Origin: Owenia fusiformis
Lineage: Eukaryota; Annelida; Polychaeta; Sabellida; Oweniidae
Direction: 5' to 3'
Length of the DNA: 64,000 nucleotides
Assembly (NCBI GenBank): GCA_903813345.2
Contig: CAIIXF020000005.1
Coordinates: forward strand, 5,425,375-5,489,374
Shown: positions 10,303 to 21,457 of the stretch, in pieces
How positions within the stretch are numbered: the first letter of the stretch is position 1
Layout of the letters: each line of letters starts with the position of its first letter
The notes under the pieces: generated by a model
Told to the model about the DNA's origin: nothing
Database searches by the model: none
The model's input: only the letters and a program-made list of their open reading frames with translations
Made by a program: the position numbers and the translations under genes

Positions 10303-11095
10303 ATCCCATGTATTATCAGAAAAAAACCTTATACAAAATCAACCTTAAATTATGGATAGTAAATAAATAGCTATGATTTTGAAAACCATTGCCATTTACC
10401 TTATTCTCCCATCTGCCAATATTTTTTTATTTTTCTATTATTCTGGAGTTGATCAGGTCTGTTTTCTCTTGTTAGGTTGGGATTTATGGCTATTGTTTGG
10501 GGTGTTTTCTTTATTGCTGCAATGTTAATGTATCTTCGGGTAAAATTGTGATAGGTCGTAGACATACATGTAGTAAGGAGCTTAAGCTTCAAGTTTTTAA
10601 GAGAAGATATATCGTCGCATGAATTCAACAGTCTCCTAAATACATGTTTTCCTGTTTTGAGAAATTTAACCAAAAAGGTTTATGACCTATATCTTTAATA
10701 TTCATCAACAAATCTTTCTAAGATTTGATTTGGAGACAAAGAACTTACAAAATTTTATATATATCACATTATTTTTGTAGGTTTTGGACTAAGTCTGTAA
10801 AAAATAAAGATTGAAATTCAACAAAAGAAAAAACGGCAGCTAAAAATTCAGGAATTTGTTAATTTTTCTTTCCAAACTACACGATACTTGATTCTTTTTG
10901 TCCAAACTGGCAGAAAGGAAATCATTGAACTGACATCATTCATTATTTCATTTTTGTTGATTTTTCATAAAACTAAATCTGACTCTCCATTGCAGTATAA
11001 ACAGTATTAAATAGTATCTAAAAATATAATTACTTTATTATCCAAAATAAAAGTACAAATTCTGATCATCATTTACACAGGTATTACTCAACAAT
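10303..11095. other. no gene recognised
   Basis: A minus-strand frame at 10401-10673 has no recognisable motif and no clear splice context. Nothing else stands out. Confidence 0.4.
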
Positions 11096-11099
11096 TTTA

Positions 11100-11790
11100 C
11101 CAAGTTGCTTTAACTCATACATGCGTGTACAAAATTATGCTTCAATACAATTATGCGTGTACAAAATTATATGCATGTATGAAATTTTAATTTCAATTCA
11201 GATATGCATGTACAATATTATACTTTGATGACAGATATGAAAGTGCGAAATTTTACTTCCACACAGATATACACACAGATGAATGTACAAAATTACACTT
11301 CAATACAAATATTCATGTATGAAATATACTACAAATACAGAAATGGATGTACGAAATATTGCTTCAACACAGCTATGCACATACGAAATTATAATTGAAC
11401 ACAGATATGCATGTACGAAATTATGCTTCAATACTGATATGCATATACGAAATTATACTTCAACACAGATATGCATGTACAAAATTATACTTCAGCACAG
11501 ATTATGCATGTACAAAATTATGCTTCAATACAGATATGCATGTACAAAATTATGCTTCAATACAGATATGCATGTACAAAATTATGCTTCAATACAGATA
11601 TGCATGTACAAAATTATACTTAATAAAGATATGCATGTTCAAAATTATACTTTAATACAGATATGCATGTATGAAATTATACTTCAATTACAGAAATACA
11701 TGTACGAATTCTTACTTTAACACAAATATGCATATACAAAATCATGCATCGATACAGATACGCATGAGCAAAATCAAGTCATGCATTATC
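11100..11790. repeat. 32-bp minisatellite, about 20 copies
   Basis: The core is ATGCATGTACAAAATTAT plus GCTTCAATACAGAT, repeated head to tail with the best conservation at 11400-11660. The unit contains the palindromes ATGCAT and TGTACA. Since 32 is not a multiple of three, a run of units reads through all three frames, and long plus-strand frames (for example 11283-11720) arise without being genes. Confidence 0.9.
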
Positions 11791-11851
11791 ACTCACTGTC
11801 TTACTCTTTACTCACAATAATGTGACATGTTAGTCTCCAATGTTAGTCAAC

Positions 11852-13612
11852 TTATTTCTCGGTTGTAACATGAACTTCACGAAATGTTTTTTCATAATAT
11901 TTTCTGTCTCTTCTTTTCATGTATTTCATCATTGACCTAATGTCTTTCATCTTTTGTTGAGACACCGATGGTGACTTTGACAGATTTGGTACTTCAGCAC
12001 TTATATTTCTGAATACTTCTTCCTGTACGGCATTGACTTCTTACGTCTCTTTGCCTTCTCATAATTTAAGTCTACTTCCTGTGCATCTTTGTAAACCCCA
12101 GTTTTATATTTAACTTTGCTCTCATTCCGGTCATACTGTATGCTTTTTACCTGAAAAAAGGGGACTGTACCTTCTAATGGGAGTTTTTTAGACAGAGAAG
12201 CGAAATCATACACATTCTTATCTATTTCTATGACCTCAAAATCATTTACATCATTGAGCAATGATACCACTTGTCTAGGAGTAAAATATTCCTTTGTTTT
12301 AAAATGTTTTTCAATTTGGCTGTGTATGTTATCTACATTTTGTAGTATGCTATGCCCGGGCTCGCCATACTTTTGTATGATGTGCTCTATATTATTATCT
12401 GAGTTGACAAATTGCAACAAAGCAGTGGCCATTATTTTGTTGCGGTTTTGTGGCACACAAGAGTCGCACCACAGAATAAGTTTAAGAACTGCATCTTGCA
12501 ACTTTAAATGGTTTAATGTAGCAACAATAGCACTAGCTATTTCGTTCCCTCCCCGACCAGCCTGTAGTTCATTCCACACAGCGCATACCACTTTCTTGGT
12601 AAGGATACCATCAGTATCAGAATATAATGCTACACTTGTGAGATTATATATTGATAATTTCCGTTTATAGTAGAATTCATTTATTTCAGCCTTAGGACAT
12701 GAAATGACATTTTCCAGGTCAAATTCAACAACTGCAGTATCTTTTGGTGGGCTTCTGTCTATGTCCCTTTCTTTCTTTGTATCATCTTTTCTTTTGACAT
12801 GATTTTTGTAGTTAGTTAGAATTTCATCTTTAAGTTGATCTTCGTCCTCAGTAGTACGATTCAACTCACATGTGTTACATCTATCTTTTTTTGGTTTATT
12901 GGCCGATATGTTAAATTCATAGTTGTAAATATGCCGATACATGCTTACTTTCAATGGCCCAGGCAAACCGGTTTCCTCGACATGTTTCACATATAATTTG
13001 TACATCTTATTTACATTTAAACTGCTGTCAATATACTCAACTTGGCTATTTGCACGACAGTAGTGAGAATTCACACGAGGGAATGAATTAATGTGGTCAC
13101 GAATGACTTGCTTGGCTGGCTCAAAATGTTTTGATTTCGGACCATGGTCTCTTTTAAGATGCACTGACGAGCCATGGGGTGATTTTTTATGCTTCAAAGC
13201 ATAGAGAACACGGTGGCCTTCGATATCTAGAGTGCTCTCATAAAAAGTTCTACACACTCTAATAGTATTGGAACCCAATGTGAATGTGTAACGGTAACTA
13301 TACTTTCTACGAGATGTTCCATCTCTCGTTGTTTCCCTATTTTTTGTCATTTTTTTTACAGTTTTGATATAGTATGAAATTTTTTGATCATCAGAAAGTT
13401 TCCAGAAGTCTTTATGTAGACTTTGCCTGTCACTTGCACTTATATATTTTGAACAACAAAATTTACAGTTAGCACAGTTCTTTACTGTCCGCACAGCCTT
13501 AGCTTCTCTACGTCTGCCTCTGGAGTCGATATATTCTTCCCCTGACTGGCGTAGTCTCTTTCTTATATTCTTCTTCCACTGCATCTTATCTGCTTTTCTC
13601 TTCTTGCTAATT
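11852..13612 (-). CDS. DUF7869-like DDE transposase, C-terminus in another frame
   Basis: A 549-codon frame ends at TAA 12003-12001. An acceptor TTTCTAG|AAATT near 13612 suggests that the first dozen codons of the open frame are intronic. The N-terminal half is basic with paired cysteines ('NCANCKFCC', 'CNTCELN'). The C-terminal half has the likely RNase-H-fold triad: D in 'VVEFDLENV', D in 'LILWCDSCVPQNRN', and H/E in 'VDNIHSQIEKHF'. The block 'VWNELQAGRGGNEIAS' is typical of DUF7869 proteins. Just before the stop, the next frame continues with 'VNAVQEEVFRNISAEV' and 'KMKDIRSMMKYMKRRDRKYY' to a TAA at 11854-11852. That resembles the family's usual C-terminus. One indel or an unseen intron near 12045 would connect them. 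It may be a recent mobile gene. Confidence 0.6.
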
Positions 13613-13768
13613 TCTAGAAATAAGAAACTGACGTGTAGATGAAGAATCACATTAAAATGAAGTCAATATGCTGGTCAGTAGCAAGTTCAATCATTGGAGA
13701 TAAAACTTAATCAGATAAGCAATGATCCCTATGAAAGCATTTTAATCATGTAACTTAGTTGATTATGT

Positions 13769-14596
13769 TTACACAAAACAAAATTTACACATCTTAATTG
13801 GTGCAGTTTTAGACTTATGTTTCTCTGTTGTATCTATGTCTGTTGTCTCAGGTGGATAAGTCTCAGCTTCAGATTGGTTCTCTGTTGTATCTATGTCTGT
13901 TGTCTCAGGTGGATTAGTCTCAGCTTCAGATTGTTGGTTTTCTGCTGTATCTATGTCTCTTGTCTCATTAATACATAATATTTACCCAACTAATACTCAC
14001 CTTTTCAAATGGAAAATTGAAGGAGTTGCCTCAAAGAATTGTACATATTGTAATGAGGAAGATTCATATGCACACTTTTTCATTTCTTGCAAAAGAGTAA
14101 AGTTTTTATGGAATGAAGTAGAGTGCAAATTAAATGCTAGATTTGGGCACAGAATTAGATTAGGACACAAACACATTTTATTCAAGTATGAATGTAAAAC
14201 AAAAAAGGAAGAAGACTACATCAGTTATATCATTGTTATTGCTAAGAATTGTATAAGTAAGTACAAATACGGGGATTATCCCAATTTACTGTGCTTGTTT
14301 GATCAAGAATGTAATATTAGAAATGTATAAAATTATGTAAAATGATTGGAGAAAATAAATCACAATAAATATAAATACATTACTATCTGAAATATACAAA
14401 AGTTAGGATAAAAAAAAATGAAATAAAAAATAAAAAATAAAATAAAAAATGTCTCTTGTCTCAGGTGGATTAGTCTCAGCTTCAGACTGTTGTTTCTCTG
14501 TTGTATCCATGACTGTTGTCTCAGGTGGGTTAGTCTCAGCTTCAGATTGTTGGTTCTCTATTGTATCCATGACTGTTGTCTCAGGTGGATTAGTAT
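13769..14596 (-). CDS. repeat-rich C-terminal exon of F-box gene, split by a LINE
   Basis: An acceptor TTTTCAG at 14597 opens a frame of about 20-residue repeats of the type 'TNPPETTVMDTTEKQQSEAE'. Five or so copies span both sides of the LINE at 13968-14448. With the LINE and one 15-bp duplicate removed, the frame continues through 'ETTDIDTTEN' and ends 'APIKMCKFCFV' at TAA 13771-13769. With the LINE present the frame runs into its A-rich tail. The repeats are acidic and threonine/proline rich and look disordered. Confidence 0.6.
13968..14448 (+). mobile_element. 5'-truncated LINE with perfect 15-bp target duplication
   Basis: ATGTCTCTTGTCTCA occurs at 13953-13967 and again at 14449-14463, exactly bracketing the insert. 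The insert encodes the last about 120 codons of a LINE ORF2. These contain the zinc-knuckle region 'NCTYCNEEDSYAHFFISC' followed by 'FLWNE' (C-x2-C…H-x4-C), with stop TAA at 14328-14330. A short 3' UTR and an (AATAAA)n-like A-rich tail follow. This is target-primed insertion with severe 5' truncation. The perfect duplication suggests it is young. Confidence 0.9.
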
Positions 14597-14647
14597 CTGA
14601 AAACAAACACAATGTGTGTAAAAATGGATGTGTAGAATAATACAAAC

Positions 14648-14731
14648 CTGCTATCAATACTTGGTGTGCCATTGGGTCATTCTTGATTGTACCAGGGAAT
14701 TTACTCTTAAATGTACTAGATGAATTCTGAT
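14648..14731 (-). CDS. 84-nt internal exon of the F-box gene
   Basis: It is bounded by acceptor TTTTAG|AT (14732) and donor CAG|GTTTGT (14647), both phase 1. It reads 'DQNSSSTFKSKFPGTIKN' and then 'DPMAHQVLIA'. The phase matches the upstream exon ending at 14834 and the downstream exon starting at 14596, so the three join cleanly. No domain is recognised. Confidence 0.65.
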
Positions 14732-14833
14732 CTAAAATAGTCAAAATGAAATGAAATTGCTTTACATAGTGATTGTCTAATTAATTAATGGAAAATTGTT
14801 ACAGTTAAGATAAGATAAAACAATGAAACTAAC

Positions 14834-15062
14834 CTCTTGTTGTATATGATTGAACTTGTTCTTCTTCATAAACATCTGTTGGGATGTCTAGATCTGGATC
14901 CAATAAGAGCCTTAAATAACCAATCCAGTTGTTGTTTGTATCCATCTTTTGACTTGTGCAAAATGGATTATTAGAATTCTTCAGTATTTTGTATTCATTT
15001 CCATAATTCATATGGAATAAACAGATAGCTATGCTGATATTACCTTGTGTCAATTGAAGCAA
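14834..15062 (-). CDS. continuation of the F-box exon in a second frame
   Basis: This frame starts immediately after the stop of the F-box frame and is open to a donor AGAG|GTTAGT at 14834. It includes 'LLQLTQGNISIAICLF', 'MDTNNNWIGYLRLLLD' and 'PDLDIPTDVYEEEQVQ'. Its donor phase fits the next two exons. It is therefore more likely the true downstream part of the gene than a UTR. A single-base indel near 15065 would link it to the F-box frame. Confidence 0.5.
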
Positions 15063-15063
15063 A

Positions 15064-15789
15064 TTAAACTATTTCTCTTATTATCTTCTTTCTAATCAAT
15101 CTCAAATCACAGTCAACATAATGAGTCTTTAGAGCTCTTGTTTCTAAATCACTCACTGTCACATTTAAGGAGACACTTAGTCTACTGACTGGTCTCATTT
15201 CCAAGAGTTGTACAACTTGACTGAATGTAAGTTCAATGCTTTCATCAAGATAAAGAGCTTCTAATTTGTGAAGGTTGTTTACAATGTCCAGCAATGTTTC
15301 AAAGTGAAATTGTTGTACAGAATAACAGATTTGCAGTAATCTCAGATCTGTACATTCAGACAATATTTCGATATCTTCATCAACTAAGTTTGGACAAAAG
15401 TTTAGTTCCACGGTTTCTAGGGTGTTTTTCACACTTTCAATGAATGCTAGAGTTGATACTGGCCAACCTGTCAAAGACAGATACTGTAACTTTTTAGCTT
15501 CTAATAACTGTACAGTTAGAGCAAAATCAATATGGGCAGGTGGGATGTGTAATATTGGATAGCTGATTGCAAATACTTCTATGCATCTTGCATGTTTCAA
15601 TATTGTATGTAAGTTGTCTTTGTTAATAGTGAGCTGATCATCAGATGCAACAGTTTTCCACAGCACAGAGTTGTTGTTGATTATGTCACTAAACCTGGGA
15701 TGAAGAAAGGCAAACGATCTAATAAGTTCTATCACATTGAAGAACTGGAATATGTTCAACAGAACATTATCCGGAAGATCTACTATATT
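15064..15789 (-). CDS. F-box / LRR-like protein exon
   Basis: Acceptor TTTTCAG (15790) opens in phase 0 with 'NIVDLPDNVLLNIFQFF', a clear F-box start (LP…L..IF.F). 'IRSFAFLHPRFSDII' and 'NNNSVLWKTV' complete the roughly 40-residue box. The remaining about 190 residues have leucine-rich-repeat character, for example 'LQYLSLTGWPVS', 'LETVELNFCPNLVDEDIEIL', 'LRLLQICYS' and 'KLEALYLDESIEL'. F-box proteins dock substrates to SCF ubiquitin ligases, and LRRs usually bind the substrate. The stop at 15064-15066 is probably a frameshift artefact or lesion, because exons in the next frame follow at once. Upstream exons with the start codon were not found. Confidence 0.75.
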   Translation of the reverse strand, partial: NIVDLPDNVLLNIFQFFNVIELIRSFAFLHPRFSDIINNNSVLWKTVASDDQLTINKDNLHTILKHARCIEVFAISYPILHIPPAHIDFALTVQLLEAKKLQYLSLTGWPVSTLAFIESVKNTLETVELNFCPNLVDEDIEILSECTDLRLLQICYSVQQFHFETLLDIVNNLHKLEALYLDESIELTFSQVVQLLEMRPVSRLSVSLNVTVSDLETRALKTHYVDCDLRLIRKKIIREIV

Positions 15790-16721
15790 CTGAAAATAAA
15801 AAAGTAAATATTCTGTATATTTCTATGGGACAAGGGCCATGTGCAATAATGTACTTTCTGCCAATTTTTCCTAACTACTTTAAACTACACAGTTCTTGGT
15901 ACAACTAGGCTATACATATTAAGTTATGATTACATAAAATTTGGATTTTCTTTAAAATTCATGAAATATTTGCAATGGATACAACTCAAGGGGTAAATAA
16001 ATTGCAATGATGATCAAAATTATTACTTACCACTGGCATTTAGTTGGTTGGATAAGCATTGACTATTTTCACTTTTCTGCTGAATTACACTTTCTTAAGA
16101 TAGATGATTGGTTTAAACATTGAGTCACATGTTAAGTTTACTGGCATCCAATTGGATAATTCACTTAGGAAAATCAAGAACTGATGCCTTTGTATTTAGG
16201 AAACTTGGATCCTACCTGTCTTTATGAATTATGTAGTTAGGATGTTGTTACCTAAAAAAGCATGCATTTCTAGCACAGATAGGTCAAAACTGACATCACC
16301 ATGAGATTCTACGCACTTTGTTTACCTACATTGTAATGTTACCTTAATTTTTTTGAAAATGTTAGTTAGGAGACTGTTGAACTCATGCGACGATATGCTG
16401 ACATTTCACACTGTGATCCCAAGGATTAATTACAATGTCCCTCTCAATTGAATTCTTGGAGAACCTCATTTCTCCTATTTTCTTATACATCTGTCTTAAA
16501 CAGCAAATGTACGCATTCATATACAGTTTTCTCAAAACGTGTAGCTTAACCTCTCTACTAGTTCTTTTGCAAATCGTTATTTGGTTCCACTTAATGTTTG
16601 ACTGCGCATTCGGTTTCAACATTGTACTAATATCGGTTTTTTATTTAAGCGTACCCATTTGAAATTAAAGGCCAGACAATCACATTAATATTAAATTTGA
16701 AATCATGTAGCTATTCGCATC
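15790..16721. other. no certain gene
   Basis: This should contain the 5' end of the F-box gene on the minus strand, but no exon was certain. A minus-strand open stretch at 16383-16622 has no recognised motif. Confidence 0.35.
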
Positions 16722-16910
16722 TCATCTCTGTTTCTTAGAATGCCTGTTCTGAGAATAAGGGTAATCAGACTCATCCAAACAAGTGGGACGGGAGTATGTC
16801 TTGTCTGTGTGTTGTGCTTTCCTGTGTCTATTTCGAGAGCTCCTATTCGCAAACGACTTGCCACAAATCGAACACACAAATATCTTTTCTTTACCCATTG
16901 CTATAAAATG
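16722..16910 (-). CDS. terminal exon with one C2H2 zinc finger
   Basis: Acceptor TTTATAG at about 16911 precedes 'MGKEKIFVCSICGKSF' and then 'ANRSSRNRHRKAQHTDK', a complete C-x2-C-x12-H-x4-H finger. A short basic tail ends at TGA 16722. The exon may begin a small protein at this ATG or continue from the exon at 17352-17593. I could not make the phases meet exactly. Confidence 0.6.
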   Translation of the reverse strand, partial: HFIAMGKEKIFVCSICGKSFANRSSRNRHRKAQHTDKTYSRPTCLDESDYPYSQNRHSKKQR

Positions 16911-17351
16911 ATAAATTGTACAAAACCGGTTGGCAGTTTTTCTTCCATGATAAAGGATTTTTTTTAAGAAATCATTAAATATAATTTTCAATAGGTAAAA
17001 ATAAAATACAGTTATTTTATGATATATAGAAAAATATCCAATATATTTAGATGTATACAGATACAGATCCTTATAAATGTATGATCCAAACGTCCAAGCC
17101 AGACAAGTGAGTTATACTGAACTAACCAATACAGATTATTCTTTTTATTAAAGACATCGTTGTGTCCAGCTGCTCCTGTCTAACATCAGTGTCTATCTCT
17201 TGATTATATATATACATATGTGTACTGTTTTCTTGCTGCTTTAGTTAATAAGCAGTAAAAGGTTTGAATAGAATGTCAATAAATAAAATACATGGCCCCT
17301 ATGGTGTTCTTGGAAGAATCAGGAGCTCAAATACATAATAAAGTCACTTGC

Positions 17352-17593
17352 CAATGTTAATTGTTATATATTGGATAGACTTTCCACAGTGGCACGGTTG
17401 TTTTAAACTGACTTTGGTTTTCTTGATCGGCGCTGGTTGTTTTATAGATAAATCAAGCGGTTTTGATTGTATCACAATGTCAATATTCGGAGAATCAGGT
17501 CTCAGGATTTCAGGAGATGACGGTGGTATATCTTCCTGGACATTTTCAGCTACTGATGGTACTCTTGAATACTGCACTAATTTTACTTTTATT
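17352..17593 (-). CDS. exon with PLDLS motif (possible CtBP-binding)
   Basis: Acceptor TTTCAG at 17594 opens a frame reading 'QYSRVPSVAENVQEDIPP', 'SSPEILRPDSPNIDIVI' and 'SKPLDLSIKQPAPIKK'. PLDLS matches the PxDLS motif that recruits CtBP corepressors in many transcription factors. Together with the C2H2 exon 440 nt downstream this suggests a transcription-factor gene. That link is inference. Confidence 0.45.
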
Positions 17594-17649
17594 CTGAAAT
17601 TTACAGCTTTAGGCTTTATTAATCTTACATGATATTGATCTTCCTAGTC

Positions 17650-19080
17650 TTACGGGGCACTTAAACTTTTGTGCCTATAACATGGACATTTTCTTCAAAA
17701 AGTCACATCTTGCATGAAAAATTTCTATATTCAGGTACCCCTTATATGGAAATTGTTGATTTTTCTTCTTGCATTGTAATTTGCTAAATGTGCCTCCTAG
17801 AGTGTCACATCCCTTTATGGCAAAATACATTGAGTGCCCCCCCCCCCCCCTGACCAAGATCCTATTCATTATCCATCCTAATTTTGATATTTTGGCACGT
17901 TCCACTACACACTGCTAGTATTTTGTCAAGTGATGGTACTAATGTGACTTGGATTCTGTATTTATACAGGTGGAATAACTTGATTCACCTAATAACCTGG
18001 CCATTCCACTGTATACACTAGAAATGAATGTGGTTGAAAAATTTGGAGCAACACTTAACAGCACCTTTGCTGTGTTATCATGTTTTTATGATGATCAGTA
18101 AGCTCGCTGCAATCTAGGCTCATTGAGGATCTGCACAGGAATTTCAAAACAAGCAATCAATCTCAGGTCAATCAAATGGTATCTGCTTGGCTTACTATTT
18201 TTTTTATACAGAATTCAATTTATTTCTAATAATCAATACAATAGAATACATATGAACAAATTGTTGTTGTTAGGCTTAGTACTGATCATCTCTTCTATGC
18301 TAAGCCAGTGTATCATTCTTGCTTGGACCTTTGATAATGCTGTCAACCAACTATAAAATATTTACAATCTATTATCTTAAACTTTTGTGCCTATAACATG
18401 GACATTTTCTTCAAAAAGTCACATCTTGCATGAAAAATTTCTATATTCAGGTACCCCTTATATGGAAATTGTTGATTTTTCTTCTTGCATTGTAATTTGC
18501 TAAATGTGCCTCCTAGAGTGTCACATCCCTTTATGGCAAAATACATTGAGTGCCCCCCCCCCCCCCCCTGACCAAGATCCTATTCATTATCCATCCTAAT
18601 TTTGATATTTTGGCACGTTCCACTACACACTGCTAGTATTTTGTCAAGTGATGGTATTAATGTGACTTGGATTCTGCATTTTTACAGGCGGAATAACTTG
18701 ATTCACTTAATAACCTGGCCCTTCCACTGTATACACTAGAAATAAATGTGGTTGAAGAATTTGGAGCAACACATAACAGCACCTTTGCTGTGTTATCATG
18801 TTTTTATGATGATCAGCAAGCTCGCTGCAATCTAGGCTCATTGAGGATCTGCACAGGAATTTCAAAACAAGCAATCAATCTCAGGTCAATCAAATGGTAT
18901 CTGCTTGGCTTACTATTTTTTTTATACAGAATTTAATTTATTTCTAATAATCAATACAATAGAATACATATGAACAAATTGTTGTTGTTAGGCTACTGAT
19001 CATCTCTTCTATGCTAACCCAGTGTATCATTGTTACTTGGACCTTTGATAATGCTGTCAACCAACTATAAAATATTTGGT
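17650..19080. repeat. tandem duplication, unit about 714 bp, two copies
   Basis: The block beginning 'cttaaacttttgtgcctat' at 17664 recurs at 18378 and the two copies match almost base for base. Each contains a C homopolymer (about 17838 and 18554), a 'gaggatctgcacaggaattt' segment and a 3' 'ttgctaaagccag'-like end. A third, more diverged copy is at about 23085-23715. Short plus-strand frames inside ('…TGISKQAINLRSIKWYLLG') have no known motif. Confidence 0.85.
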
Positions 19081-19905
19081 TGGTATGGATAGTAGATACA
19101 TTTTACTGAAGAAACATTATACCATTATTCTGTAATACCATGGTAATACCATTTATAGCACTATCAGTGGCCAAGAATACGCTCATGGAATTAAAGGATT
19201 CAGAGGGAACTAAGTACACAAATCTTGTATTAATGACTGCTTGTTTGCCATCCCGCATGTGTACATTTCTTTTTTGATAAACTGCCCTATCAGTAGAACC
19301 TTCACTAAATATGGTATACTGTAAAACTTGATAAAGAAAAACTCTTTCCCTAAGTCTTTACGCAATGTGTCAGATTTTAGGTCAAGTAATATGCCAAGTC
19401 TGGCTCTATTTCTCATGCAATCCTGAACAGATACTTCTCATTTAGATCATCTGAAAAGAGAAGACAAATATCCAAAGTCTGCGATAAGGTGAGATTCACC
19501 AATATAAATCCTTTTCTCTTTGTCCAGAGACCATAAAATCAGAAAATGAACTATGATTTCAAGGCAATGATTGTCCTTATGAGTAAAGTGTACCTTGGAT
19601 GATTACTTTGGTCAAGCATTTTAGTGGACCCAGGTATACTTTTTTTCATGTGAACATGCTTTATGAATCTGACAAGTAAGTCATCAACAGAAGATTTCTG
19701 GAAGTAACCGCATCCCTTAACGAATGGAGATTTACTAGCAGTTTTCAGTTCATATGCAGATCTAATGATCTGTACTGAGGACTAAATCTGGCACTACAAA
19801 TTTTGCTATACATCGGTTTTCACATGCCAAGGCCAAGGGCCAAGTCTGGCTCTATTTCTCGTGCAATCCTGAACAAATACTTCTCATCTAGATGATCTGA
19901 AAAGA
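19080..19905. repeat. segmental duplication, partner at 23716-24560
   Basis: The sequence following the second tandem copy matches that following the third copy at 23716 on, including 'gtattaatgactgcttgtt' and 'ccaaagtctgcgataaggtg'. It holds the repeated exon-like block described at 19829-19893. Parts recur again at 24290-24780 and 26745-27125. Confidence 0.75.
19829..19893 (-). other. repeated exon-like block, possible death-fold start
   Basis: On the minus strand TTTTCAG is followed by a frame reading 'LDEKYLFRIAREIEPDLALG' and 'LGM' before TGA. The same block, with small changes, occurs at about 19395-19443, 24010-24075, 24480-24542 and 26895-26966. The helix pattern (…LFRIAREI.PDLA..LG) resembles the first two helices of death domains. 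The piece is too short to be sure, and no copy continues into the rest of a domain. Confidence 0.3.
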
Positions 19906-20006
19906 GAAGACATATATCTGGCCTCTTTGGGACATGGAGAGGCTGGAGGGGGCCAAGTGGAGCCCAAAAAATCTAGGGTCCATAAAGGCACACTTCCAAT
20001 TCCCAC

Positions 20007-20807
20007 CTGAAAGGGGCTGTCAAGTGGAATAAGTTTCCACGGCCTTGTACTTGGAGACCTCTTAGGGCAAGTGGCCTTGGCGGCAGTTGGTGTGGGAGCC
20101 TCCTCATCTACTGTAGCTGGGGCCCTGGAAACTTCTTCGATTAGCCCTTCTATTGTTGTGGTAAGGAGTCTACCCAGACTAGACACGGCTGTCTCACTGG
20201 GTTTGGGGGGGGGGGCCTCAAGCGACATCAAAGACACTAGGGCTGCCCTCTGGTCTGTGTTTCCCACTGGCATTCTCTTGTTCACTTGCTAGTGTCACAC
20301 TTGGGCTTTCGAGTGGTAATGAGGGAACTTGGGCCACCCTCTGGTCTATGGCAACGGCAACCCCAGGCTTGCTGTTACCACTCTCACCCTCCTGCAATAC
20401 AACAATATGGACATCTAGGAAAGTTAGGATTACAACACCCTAGAAACAAGGAGTCTACATCAAACATGAACCTGAGGTCCGCAGGTGCGTCCAAAGATAG
20501 TGTAGGGCTCGCTGCCGGCTGGGGTCTCATACTGGATGCCTCAGGGACGGCCACACATGTCATACTGGACATGGTGGTTGCAGGTTTTGGGTGTTTCCTC
20601 TTTAAATGGTCATTGAGGGACCTTCTCCAGATGAAAAATTTTCCACAGCCTTCCTTCTTGCAACGGTATCCCTCAGGTTTGTGTCGCTTTTGGTGTCCTC
20701 TTGCCATGTGGTGTTGTAACAGACCCAGATGATTAAAATCTCTTCTGCACTCTTCGCAATGGACCGAGGGCTTGCGCCCGAGGGGGCTGTGTACTTGTCT
20801 GGGCATC
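20007..20807 (-). CDS. two-finger C2H2 gene (exons and tail)
   Basis: A frame beginning MPRQVHSPLGRKPSV at 20806 holds two fingers, 'HCEECRRDFNHLGLLQHHMA' (C-x2-C-x12-H-x4-H) and 'YRCKKEGCGKFFIWRRSLND' (C-x4-C-x12-H-x4-H). A P/S-rich segment follows. An AG acceptor near 20394 opens further frames. The last part, 'KRMPVGNTDQRAALVSLMSL' to 'KLIPLDSPFQ', ends at donor CAG|GTGGGA (20007/20006). A run of C residues near 20205-20215 lies within the coding frame and is a likely site of indel error. Exon joins between 20394 and 20285 are unclear, and the gene may be damaged. Confidence 0.55.
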
Positions 20808-20828
20808 TGGGCAAAATTTCTTTGTTGT

Positions 20829-21400
20829 TTTGAAGAGGAACTGGAATGCTACAAGTGATACTTTATAATTACATATAATAATTGCATTCAATTCTCCATC
20901 AAAACTTAACAATGGTGATTCGATTGAATTGTCCACATTCAGTTCTCAAACATAATTCTGATATTGCAGATATTATTATCCCAATTCAATTCTCCATCAG
21001 AATTCCGTCAAATTCAGTTCTCCATCGTTACTTTAATAATGTCAATTTAATTTTATTTTGATTATTGGTATTCAATTCTTCAGTGTAATTTGAACAATAA
21101 TGATTCAGTTGTTCACATTCAGGTTTATTTTAGTTCTCTTATCTTAACAATAACATGTTATTGTACTCCATTCAATTATCTAACATAAATTTAAAAGTAA
21201 TTTTTAATTGAATGCATTCAGTTCTCTATCGTTACTTTAACAATGACGATTTAGTCCTTAAGTTTCAATTCTTCAGTGTAATTTGAACAATAATGATTCA
21301 GTTGTTCACATTCAGGTTTATTTTAGTTCTCTACATTATCTTAACAATAACATGTTATTGTTCTCCATTCAATTATCTAACATAAATTTAACCAGTAATG
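20829..21400. repeat. dispersed repeat with internal duplication
   Basis: The part at 20829-21045 ('gaagaggaactgga…taataatgtca') recurs at 45173-45260 and 45516-45729. A block starting 'gtgtaatttgaacaataatg' at about 21082 is duplicated at about 21274. No coding frame is convincing. Confidence 0.75.
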
Positions 21401-21457
21401 TTTTAATTGACTGCTTCCAGTTCTCTATTGAGAGAAATTATTGACAAAGACAATAAC

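Noticed and set aside
11400-11660. CRISPR-like regular repeats
   Set aside because: The repeats are head to tail with no unique spacers, and the DNA is animal.
11283-11720. 145-codon plus-strand ORF
   Set aside because: It is made only of the 32-bp minisatellite read through its three frames and has no independent coding signal.
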